Below are positions 54,396 to 61,707 of a stretch of 61,707 nt of DNA, one piece after another (within the stretch, counting starts at the first letter, position 1; the number at the start of each line of letters is the position of its first letter). Both the position numbers and the translations under genes were made by a program. The stretch comes from an uncultured Lewinella sp. (GTDB lineage Bacteria; Bacteroidota; Bacteroidia; Chitinophagales; Saprospiraceae). The notes beneath the pieces are model-generated. The model did not search any database and was not told the origin of the DNA. It saw only the letters and a program-made list of their open reading frames with translations. Where the stretch lies: NCBI GenBank assembly GCA_913057785.1, contig CAJXPD010000019.1, positions 1 to 61,707 on the forward strand, in the 5' to 3' direction.

Positions 54396-57300
54396 CTAGT
54401 TTTCATCTTCAAAGAACCGCGATCGAGGCGGCAGGTTGAACAATTGACCACCAGCATCTATAAACTCTTGTTCCAGCGCAGGTAGGGTATTATTATAAAG
54501 CTCATTCAAGGTCGGCTCTTGCCCATCATAAGCTTCTTTGGCCAAAGCATATTGCTCGCGCTGCGAACCGGTTACATTAACCTGAGCAGATCGATTCGCG
54601 AAATAAGCAAATCCTAATCTGCTTGATACCGTATTCTTTGCACCAAACCCACCTAAAATAACCTTTGTTACATCGTCGATCTGCTGCTGCGCAGAATCAA
54701 TTTTAGGAACCATAAAGTTCGCTTCCACCGGCATATTAGCTAGAATAGTCTTCATGTTTCTTAAACGGGTACGCATATCATTGAGCTTACCACGAGCAGA
54801 AGAAACCAAGGCATTTAAATCTACAACCCCCTGCATGAATTCGTAATTGGCTGCATAATCAGGTGAACCTAAGGCATTGGAGATAGAAAACACCTTGAAT
54901 GGCACGGGTTCTACTAAACGCTCAATTTCAGATTTGAACATCTTATCTATGGCTACCTTGTAATCACCGGGAGGGACTTTAGGGCCTCGACCATTGAGAT
55001 AACTCAAATCCCAGCTTACTTTCTGATACCCTTTTCTCAGCGGGGAAGTGATCTTTCGTAAAACCTTATCGTTGGTATCATAAATAGTGAAGACCAGCGA
55101 AGGCTTAGGCTCTTGCCGCTCAGCCAGTAGCTCGTCCTCCGTTGGGTACGGATAAGCAGCACCCTCTTTTTCAGCGGCCTTCTGGGCTTTGACCCTTTTT
55201 TGTTTCATCGTTTCAAATCCGTCCTTCACGTAATAGCGGAAGGTAGCAGCAGGGGAAGGATTCTGGGATCTGAAATGTACTGCTCCCTGGTAGTTGATGT
55301 TGCTAGCGGGGAAGTATAGGAAAGCATCATCGACCTCAAATATATGCGCGTCCTTTGCTGCCAGGGATTCACTCAATTCACGTAGGGGTGAGTAATCCTC
55401 CATCACATAAAACCCACGACCAAAAGTAGCCACAACCAGGTCATTTTCTCTTCGTTGTATGGTGAGATCCTTCACCTGAATGGTAGGAAGGCCTTTCTTC
55501 AATTGGATCCACTTCTTTCCACCGTCGATGGTAGTCCATACACCCCATTCTGTTCCGATGAAAAGGATGTTCGGATTCTCATGGTCCTCCTGAATTACAT
55601 AGACTGTACCCGAAGGCAAGTTAGACGCTATGGAAGTCCATGTTTTCCCTTTGTCGGTACTCTTAAGCAAATAGGGGGTAAAATCACTACTGTTTTTCCG
55701 ACCATCAAAGCAGGCATAGACCGTATTGGCGTCGTGCATAGATGGTAGCACGTAGTTAACAAAGGTGGTATCGGGAACGCCAGTAAACTTGTCATATTTT
55801 GTCCAGTCCCCCCCATCATTTTCTGTAATCCAGATCAAGCCATCGTCCGTACCGGCATATATCATTCCCTGCTTGAGGGGAGATTCTGCCAAGGCAAAGA
55901 TGTTGCCAAATTTTGAGGTCGACAAGTTTTTTGCTACGGCTTCAGGTGGCCACATTTTCCCCATCATCGGCAAACTGTTCTGATCAATCTGACGAGTTAG
56001 GTCCCCACTGATCTTTTTCCACGAATCGCCCATGTCCGTACTTTTCAACACATAATTGCCAGCAACATACAGGGTTTTAGAGTTGAAAGGACTGATGAAA
56101 TAAGGTGTATTCCAATTCCATCTATACTCTTCATCAATGGTGGGTTGTGGTTTGATCGACACACTATTGTTGGTGGTCCGGTCATATCTTCTTAAGCCAC
56201 AGTATTGTGATTCACAATAGGAGATATCTGGATTATCTGGGTCAGGGATGGAAAGGTATCCATCACCACCTATGGTATAGGTCCAGTCTGAATTCACCAG
56301 GTATCTCCGGTGTGTCTGGGAAGGACCAAACCAGGATCCGTTATCCTGAGCACCACCATACACATTGTAGAAAGGATAATCATTATCCGTTCGTACGTGA
56401 TAGTACTGCGTGATTGGCAGATTGCTCTTGAACTGCCAGGTCTTAGCCCGATCATAGGTTTCATATAAACCACCATCGCAACCCACCAGGTAATGATCCG
56501 TATTATTCGGATCAATCCAAATAACATGATTGTCCACGTGCTTATTCGAACCCTCAATTCTGGTCCAAGTCTTTCCTCCGTCTTCCGACAAGGAGTTACG
56601 GGTATCCATCAGTATAACTAGATTTGGATTAACTGGATCAGCAAACACCTCATTATAATATTGAGGACTACTTGTTCCTTTATCACTTCGCTTTTCCCAA
56701 CTTTCTCCCATATCGGAGGAGCGGTAAAAACCACTTTTGCTTCCCGGTAATTCGATCACGGCATAAAGGATATCAGGATTGGCAGGAGAAAGCGCAATAC
56801 CAATTCTACCTACATCCCCCCGCGGAAGGCCCTTTTTGAGTTTCGTCCAATTGGCTCCGCCATCAACGGATTTATAGAGCGCTGATTCCGGACCGCCATT
56901 GATTTTTGAAAACACCCGGCGTTCTCTTTGGTGGGCAACAGCGTACAGAATGTCAGGATTGCGAGGATCCATTTCCATATCCGAAATACCAGTGTTTTCA
57001 CTCACATGCAACACCCTTTCCCAATTTTTGCCTCCATCAACCGTTTTGTACAAACCGCGTTCTCCTCCCGGTCCCCAGGCCTGTCCTTGAGCTGCTACAT
57101 ACACCGTATTACTATTACGGGGGTCGATCATGATTTTACCAATTTGTCGACTTGTCTTTAGCCCCATATTGGTAAATGTCTTCCCACCATCCGTGGTCTT
57201 ATAGACACCATCACCATATGCCAGGTTCCGCTGAGAGTTATTCTCACCAGTACCCACCCAAACTACATTTGAGTTGTTGGGATCCATCGCCAAACAACCA

Positions 57301-57638
57301 ATAGAATAAACTGCCTGATTATCAAAAATTGGTTTGAAGGTGGTGCCGTGATTTTCTGTTTTCCACAGCCCCCCTGAAGCTACCCCCACGTAATACTCTG
57401 AAGGATTCTCTGGGTTGACGGCCAGGTCGGAAATCCGTCCCGAATAGGCTGCCGGACCAATACTTCTGAAGTTAAGCATGCTAACCATCGATGCGTTAGC
57501 CTCCCAGGCTTTGGGTGCTTCTTCTTTCTTTTCTTCTTTCTTTTTCTTCCGTTGCGCATCTGCCGTGAAAGTCCCTAAAAGGAAGAGACAAGACAGCAGT
57601 AGGGGAAGAAATCTCTTACTCTGTTTTAAAGAATGCAT
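54396..57638 (-). CDS. Large exported BNR/Asp-box (sortilin/VPS10-like) repeat protein
   Basis: 1080 residues from the ATG at 57638. A signal peptide ending TADAQ is followed by a highly charged stretch (RKKKKEEKKEEAP). The body, about 50-760, holds many Asp-box repeats of the SxDxGxxW type (KTTDGGKTF, KTVDGGKNW, KSVDGGANW, RSSDMGESW, KSTDKGKTW, TTIDGGKKW), which form one or two beta-propellers of the sortilin/glycosyl-hydrolase-like group. A C-terminal part (about 790-1080) begins with a FlgD/Ig-like beta region (PRxKGYQKVSWDLSYLNGRGPKVPPG) and ends in a helical segment. Such proteins are frequent in marine Bacteroidota; the exact role is unknown. No catalytic site can be pointed out. Confidence 0.88.
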   Translation of the reverse strand: MHSLKQSKRFLPLLLSCLFLLGTFTADAQRKKKKEEKKEEAPKAWEANASMVSMLNFRSIGPAAYSGRISDLAVNPENPSEYYVGVASGGLWKTENHGTTFKPIFDNQAVYSIGCLAMDPNNSNVVWVGTGENNSQRNLAYGDGVYKTTDGGKTFTNMGLKTSRQIGKIMIDPRNSNTVYVAAQGQAWGPGGERGLYKTVDGGKNWERVLHVSENTGISDMEMDPRNPDILYAVAHQRERRVFSKINGGPESALYKSVDGGANWTKLKKGLPRGDVGRIGIALSPANPDILYAVIELPGSKSGFYRSSDMGESWEKRSDKGTSSPQYYNEVFADPVNPNLVILMDTRNSLSEDGGKTWTRIEGSNKHVDNHVIWIDPNNTDHYLVGCDGGLYETYDRAKTWQFKSNLPITQYYHVRTDNDYPFYNVYGGAQDNGSWFGPSQTHRRYLVNSDWTYTIGGDGYLSIPDPDNPDISYCESQYCGLRRYDRTTNNSVSIKPQPTIDEEYRWNWNTPYFISPFNSKTLYVAGNYVLKSTDMGDSWKKISGDLTRQIDQNSLPMMGKMWPPEAVAKNLSTSKFGNIFALAESPLKQGMIYAGTDDGLIWITENDGGDWTKYDKFTGVPDTTFVNYVLPSMHDANTVYACFDGRKNSSDFTPYLLKSTDKGKTWTSIASNLPSGTVYVIQEDHENPNILFIGTEWGVWTTIDGGKKWIQLKKGLPTIQVKDLTIQRRENDLVVATFGRGFYVMEDYSPLRELSESLAAKDAHIFEVDDAFLYFPASNINYQGAVHFRSQNPSPAATFRYYVKDGFETMKQKRVKAQKAAEKEGAAYPYPTEDELLAERQEPKPSLVFTIYDTNDKVLRKITSPLRKGYQKVSWDLSYLNGRGPKVPPGDYKVAIDKMFKSEIERLVEPVPFKVFSISNALGSPDYAANYEFMQGVVDLNALVSSARGKLNDMRTRLRNMKTILANMPVEANFMVPKIDSAQQQIDDVTKVILGGFGAKNTVSSRLGFAYFANRSAQVNVTGSQREQYALAKEAYDGQEPTLNELYNNTLPALEQEFIDAGGQLFNLPPRSRFFEDEN

Positions 57639-58194
57639 TATCAAGGTTTTTGTAAGAAGTTGTTTATGAATTCCTGCTGTACTTTACAGCGACCAATGAG
57701 ATATTATGGAACAACCTCTGTATCAAGAATTTTTTGGATACTAACCCAAGGCCGGTAAATATAAGTAATGCTCTAGTACTTTGGCTATGTTTAGCAATGG
57801 CATTAAGGGGAGAAAACTGCCAATTTTTGCTAGACTGCCAGTCCCAATCTACCGCTGAGAAAACATTTCTATCAGGTCATGTTCTGGAACTTCAGAAAGG
57901 AGTCTGGAAGATGCGGGGAAGGAAATTAAGGAAGAAGCAAGAAAAATTCGAGTATATCCTTGCATTCGTGGTCCGAATACAGTCGTCTTGATTTAGGTGT
58001 TTCCGCGATATCCCCGCCGTGAAAATGGAGAATTGATCTCTCCACTTTAGACAAGATCTGAGGTAGCAATATTCCTTGCAGGTACAATAACTACCCTAGA
58101 CTTTCAGCAGGCTTGGTTGACGATTTTCAAACCTCAAATGAAGACTAGTGATTGAAATTCTTTGAGCACTTTTTGGCGCGCATTTGGTTTGAAA
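57639..58194. other. Gap without a supported gene
   Basis: 556 bases. An 85-codon frame at 57734-57991 on the plus strand lacks a ribosome site and family features and is not called. No promoter or terminator is clear. Confidence 0.4.
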
Positions 58195-59091
58195 TCACTC
58201 TTTTGGATCTAGTACAAAAAACACGCCCAGGTTCCAGCTAGGAGCCGCCAGAATGTTCTTAGCCGAAAAGACCCCACCAGCGGAAGCTGAAAAGCCCCAA
58301 TTATTCATTATATAGTTTACCTCTGGGATAATCGCGAAATACGTTAAGCGGTTTCCAAATATAGAAGAGCTGCCCGTAACGCCCTCAGATACGTCTGCTC
58401 CAAAGGGCTCAACTTGGGTCCATTTTAGGGCAACAGCCCATTTTTCGTTTGGCGTCCAGCCCAGTTCTCCCGACCAAACAAAGGCATCGTCATAATCCAC
58501 CGTTAGCAAACCGCTGCTATAAGCGAGATCTGCGGTACCACGCCACTGATAGCCTACAGATAAGGAAGCGTAGAATGGCTTAGGATAGAAAGAATGAGAA
58601 GCGTGGAGCATCCCTAATGCACCCCATGCGCCATCGCCGGCTTGCAATAGCTCCGTATCCCCACCGACATTTTCTCCTGAAGGCAATTTCAGCTGTCCAG
58701 AAGCTGCTAAGACAATGGGGCCGCTCTTGATTATGCCGTACTTTAATCCCAATTGAATTTCTCCTAGTCCATTGAATTCATCACCCGGAATAATAGCTCC
58801 ATCGACTCGACTTTCCAGGTTGTTGATAGTGCTTCGCACGAACAACTGGGCATTTAACAAAGCGGTAAGCCTGTCATTAAGGCCATATTCACCATAGAAT
58901 ACCGTGCTGTATACGGAGGTGGTGGTAATGTCAATGAGGTCACCATTAGGGTTAAAAAACTGGTCAGCGCGGATGGCACTTTGGTTGAGCTTAAAGTATC
59001 CACCCTGCTGTTCTTGGGTCCAAGCGCTCTGGGCCTGTATCTGAGATGAAAGGACTGAGGTGAATAGCACAAAAAACAGTACTCGTTTCAT
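58195..59091 (-). CDS. Outer-membrane beta-barrel protein of unknown substrate
   Basis: 298 residues. The signal peptide ends at IQAQS (about 20), followed by WTQEQQGGYFKLNQSAIRADQFF. The chain then has alternating strands such as YSTVFYGEYGLNDRLTALLNAQL, IQLGLKYGIIKSGPIVLAASGQLKLPSG and YASLSVGYQWRGTADLAYS, typical of transport or alkane/phenol-type channel barrels. It ends in a strand (SWNLGVFFVLDPKE), though without a terminal aromatic residue. It is 21 bases downstream of the BIG2-DM13 lipoprotein, so the two are likely co-transcribed. No specific role is assigned. Confidence 0.75.
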   Translation of the reverse strand: MKRVLFFVLFTSVLSSQIQAQSAWTQEQQGGYFKLNQSAIRADQFFNPNGDLIDITTTSVYSTVFYGEYGLNDRLTALLNAQLFVRSTINNLESRVDGAIIPGDEFNGLGEIQLGLKYGIIKSGPIVLAASGQLKLPSGENVGGDTELLQAGDGAWGALGMLHASHSFYPKPFYASLSVGYQWRGTADLAYSSGLLTVDYDDAFVWSGELGWTPNEKWAVALKWTQVEPFGADVSEGVTGSSSIFGNRLTYFAIIPEVNYIMNNWGFSASAGGVFSAKNILAAPSWNLGVFFVLDPKE

Positions 59092-59112
59092 GGAAGAAAG
59101 GTTGTTAGAGCG

Positions 59113-60042
59113 TTACTGAAAGTTAGCAGTTCCAAATGGTACCCGGAAAGGCTGACAGTAGACCAGGACATGGTCAAAATCATCCGGATTCACGCTAGAA
59201 GGAAGTGGATATTCTTGTATGCCTGTGGTAGCTTTGAGCTCGCCTAGGCTTATTCCGCCAGTAACATTATTCGCATTAGGGCTGAGGTAAACGTAGAGTC
59301 CAGGTCCGCTCTGTGAACGGAAGTCTTCGTTAAATACGACCTTCGCCTGATCACCAGAACGCTCCAGCACGGCTGTTCCTTCCACACTGTATCCATTAAG
59401 GCCACTGAACATTCCCATTCGCGACATAGAATCACTTCCCACCATCAAGTTAAAGGGTAAGCTGTTTACTCCTTCGGAAGATGCAGTGATCTGCGTCATA
59501 CCGTTGGCCAAGGCCGTTACTAGGCCATTGACATCGACGGAACAAATATCCGGATTGGTACTGGCCCAGGTCACTACCTTATCCGTCAGTAGTGTTCCAT
59601 TAGTGGCACTCAATTCAACCTCAAGCTGTAACATATCGCCGATGGAGAGTTCGTTGACGCTATTGGTAATGGTAATGGAGGCAAGGGCTTCAGGGTCAAC
59701 CGAAACCGTCAATAATATGGAATCCTCCAAGGTTTCACTAAACACATCAATCCAAGTCTGTCCGGCGGCAACTGCCATCACAAGCCCGGCGGGATCCACA
59801 GTAGCTACAGCAGCATCGCGGCTACTCCAATCCACCGATGCATTCAGTATGCTTTCATCGGAGGCAATAACCTGAGCTGAAAGCTGTTGACTTTCTCCCT
59901 CTAAGAGGATGAGAGATGCATGGCTAAGTTCTAATCGAGAAGGTACCGGTCCGAGGGGTTCGTCGACAAAATCGGTGCCCACACAACTACTGATACCTAA
60001 GAGGAGTACGATCAAAGAGGAAAAATACGCGTTTCGCTTCAT
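59113..60042 (-). CDS. Lipoprotein with two BIG2 Ig-like domains and a C-terminal DM13 domain
   Basis: 309 residues. The lipoprotein signal ends LLLGISSC (lipid Cys20). Two bacterial Ig-like group-2 domains follow (about 35-118; LSHASLILLEGESQQLSAQV ... AVATVDPAGLVMAVAAG; and about 120-200; CSVDVNGLVTALANG). A DM13 domain lies at about 205-309: GTAVLERSG, GPGLYVYLSPNAN, and the conserved Cys in VLVYCQPFRVPFGTANF. DM13 has been proposed as an electron-transfer or redox module (a single conserved Cys). The BIG2 repeats probably hold it off the membrane. It is linked to the barrel protein downstream. Confidence 0.85.
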   Translation of the reverse strand: MKRNAYFSSLIVLLLGISSCVGTDFVDEPLGPVPSRLELSHASLILLEGESQQLSAQVIASDESILNASVDWSSRDAAVATVDPAGLVMAVAAGQTWIDVFSETLEDSILLTVSVDPEALASITITNSVNELSIGDMLQLEVELSATNGTLLTDKVVTWASTNPDICSVDVNGLVTALANGMTQITASSEGVNSLPFNLMVGSDSMSRMGMFSGLNGYSVEGTAVLERSGDQAKVVFNEDFRSQSGPGLYVYLSPNANNVTGGISLGELKATTGIQEYPLPSSVNPDDFDHVLVYCQPFRVPFGTANFQ

Positions 60043-60210
60043 ATGGCAGAGGTCATGTTACTGAATGGACACAAAATTAAGGGAAGACCGATGGCTAAAT
60101 CGTCTTCTGTTATACAAATAGGCCCTAAATGGCAACTGCATTTTAGCCCTTTACAGAGTAGAAGTCCGATAGACGACTATGATGGCTTCCAACGATTGCT
60201 TGTTTTAGGT

Positions 60211-61485
60211 CTAAAAATCTTTCTGCTCCATTATCCACATAAACTCCCTTGTATCTAAGGTAAACTCCTTTTCATTTCTTCTAAGCATTAGTTGCACCGA
60301 GTCTTTACCCATCAGTCCTTCCCAGGTAAAACCATCCCCTGCCTTCACATGCGTTCCCTCAAAGGCCGTTAATCTATCCCCTCTAGGTGTGATGCTTAGG
60401 TTGTTTAAACTATCCAACTTAAATATTGCTCCTTCTCTGATTGAGGTACCCAAAAGAACATGACCAAAGCCCGAAGTCCCATTTCTACTATTGTTGATTA
60501 CGATCTGATTCCAACGAGTCGTATCAACAGCTAACTTATTATCTATCCCATTGGTTTTGAAGCTATATACATCGAAGGCCCCTTCCAGTTCAAAAGGAAC
60601 AAGTGTTTGTCTTCTCTGGGAATATTTCAGATCATCCCGGACCAGGGTGAAAATGGCATACGCCATAAAACCATACTTCAGGAAGAGCCTTCCATACTTT
60701 TTCCAAGGCGTAGTCAAGTTGAACTCAAAACGTTCAATGGTTTCCTGTTTATTCAATAAGAAAAAATTGATGAGCTTAGGAATGTACTCGGCCAGCAAAT
60801 AGATACACATCAGCCACAGGGTAGCTGAAAACAGCTTAACCGGCACACCATATAAAAAATTGAGTAGAACTACATTGCCGAGTACACCTAGCAATAAGAT
60901 CAACCCCACAAGCAAAGTCCTCCGAAAAAGGATTAATAATCCGCCCAAAGCTTCCAGGAAACCACTCAAAAACTGATAAGGTTCTGAATATCCAATATAC
61001 ATCCAGGTAAACCGCATGGGCGTAAAATCACCTAGTGGTGTGTAAAATTGAGTTAAAGAGGGATAGGGCATCTGAAGGACGAACATCTTCAAAATACCAT
61101 AAACGAACATCACATAGGCTAAGTAATACCTTACCCCTATCTTGGTCCAAAAGCTAAGGAATGTGTAATTTTTTCTTTTTCTATCGACTAGCGTCCAAAT
61201 AAGGGTAACCATCAAAGCTATTCCCAAATAAGCCAATTGTAAGGTCCAATCATCAAGTGAGTCTCCACTCCCGGTAAGAGAATGCTTCCATCGTGGCGTT
61301 TCATGAAGATCTAGCAGGTAGTTTTGAACCACAAAGGCTGGGTAATAATGATAATCTCCCCATAAGCTTCCAATGAATGGTAAGAAGGTGGAGAGTGCAA
61401 TATTGAGGAACAGGAAGGTAAAAAGAAAACGGAATCCTATTTGCTCGAGCGCATTCCAAGGTCGGTTATCTGTAGTGATTTGCAC
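60211..61485 (-). CDS. DoxX-like integral membrane protein with extracytoplasmic C-terminal domain
   Basis: 424 residues from a GTG start. About seven or eight hydrophobic helices cover 15-290. The LAYVMFVYGILKMFVLQMPYPS, FLSGFLEALGGLLILFRRTLLVG and LLGVLGNVVLLNFLYGVPVKL segments are typical of the DoxX/SURF4-like group. The last ~130 residues are soluble and mainly beta (VFSLT-like; QIVINNSRNGTSGFG, WIMEQKDF at the end). Function unknown; DoxX relatives take part in redox or sulfur chemistry in membranes. It lies 168 bases upstream of the DM13 lipoprotein in the same direction. Confidence 0.75.
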   Translation of the reverse strand: MQITTDNRPWNALEQIGFRFLFTFLFLNIALSTFLPFIGSLWGDYHYYPAFVVQNYLLDLHETPRWKHSLTGSGDSLDDWTLQLAYLGIALMVTLIWTLVDRKRKNYTFLSFWTKIGVRYYLAYVMFVYGILKMFVLQMPYPSLTQFYTPLGDFTPMRFTWMYIGYSEPYQFLSGFLEALGGLLILFRRTLLVGLILLLGVLGNVVLLNFLYGVPVKLFSATLWLMCIYLLAEYIPKLINFFLLNKQETIERFEFNLTTPWKKYGRLFLKYGFMAYAIFTLVRDDLKYSQRRQTLVPFELEGAFDVYSFKTNGIDNKLAVDTTRWNQIVINNSRNGTSGFGHVLLGTSIREGAIFKLDSLNNLSITPRGDRLTAFEGTHVKAGDGFTWEGLMGKDSVQLMLRRNEKEFTLDTREFMWIMEQKDF

Positions 61486-61707
61486 AATGGGCGGTTTTCA
61501 TGTTTGAATTTTACAAGGAAACCATTTCATCCCAATGGCAGGTGTAAAAATCTGCCAAATAAACCGACGTGTTCAGGAATTTAACTAGAGCGTATCTCAA
61601 AACTATACTTCGGGCTGTAAATAGCGCTTTTAGTCCATAATTTCGTTAAAAAAATGTCAGGTAGCTTAGGCTAGCTTCCATTTTTTTGCCTCGTTCTGTT
61701 CAAAAAT
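61486..61707. other. Right-edge region
   Basis: No gene start, RNA or terminator is recognised in these 222 bases. Confidence 0.3.

Noticed and set aside
57734..57991. 85-codon open frame between the BNR protein and the barrel protein
   Set aside because: No upstream signals and no family resemblance; likely chance in non-coding sequence.

Overview
Most of this window (about 2.7 to 61.7 kb) reads as the chromosome of a marine-type Bacteroidota, probably from the Saprospiria/Lewinella side. The support is SusC/SusD pairs, type IX secretion C-terminal domains, a 7TM-DISM hybrid sensor with an AraC output, LytS/LytTR two-component genes with propeller sensors, and promoters of the TTTG / TAnnTTTG kind. 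The placement within the phylum is inference. The first ~2.69 kb does not match: it is visibly GC-rich and carries a frameshifted 3' half of a proteobacterial-type glutamate synthase plus the first ~120 residues of a flavodoxin/sulfite-reductase-type protein. It stops abruptly mid-domain, so it is most simply a chimeric join or foreign fragment.

Layout. 2.7-24.8 kb is a mixed housekeeping and sensory region: hybrid histidine kinase, UvrD/PcrA helicase, a LytTR regulator with a propeller histidine kinase, two tandem small secreted proteins, a vWA cell-surface protein, a serine hydrolase with a broken 3' end, an unusual three-domain protein (EAD11-like, pseudokinase, globin-like), DnaE, a small outer-membrane protein, tRNA-Arg(UCG) and a DUF234-type ATPase. 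25.5-53.4 kb is a complete alginate utilisation locus, all on the minus strand. Its order of transcription is: sugar MFS and ROK kinase, FCD-GntR regulator, SusC, SusD, PKD surface glycan-binding lipoprotein, PL7, PL17, KdgF cupin, hexuronate-type MFS, two SDR reductases, KDG kinase, a PPi-type phosphofructokinase, KDPG aldolase, two PL6 and two PL7. 53.4-61.7 kb holds a small membrane protein, a large BNR/sortilin-type repeat protein, an outer-membrane barrel, a BIG2-DM13 lipoprotein and a DoxX-like membrane protein.

How the alginate locus should work (known pathway, assigned here by homology). PL6 and PL7 enzymes at the surface cut alginate to oligomers. The PKD lipoprotein and SusD capture them and SusC imports them. 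PL17 trims them to unsaturated monouronate, which KdgF opens to DEH. The MFS brings DEH into the cytoplasm, an SDR reduces it to KDG, and KdgK and KdgA make pyruvate plus glyceraldehyde-3-phosphate. A phosphofructokinase with PPi-type residues sits directly next to the aldolase and may provide reversible gluconeogenic flux. The GntR gene has two matched operators bracketing its own promoter. The most novel item is the EAD11-like/pseudokinase/globin-like fusion at 15.9-17.6 kb.
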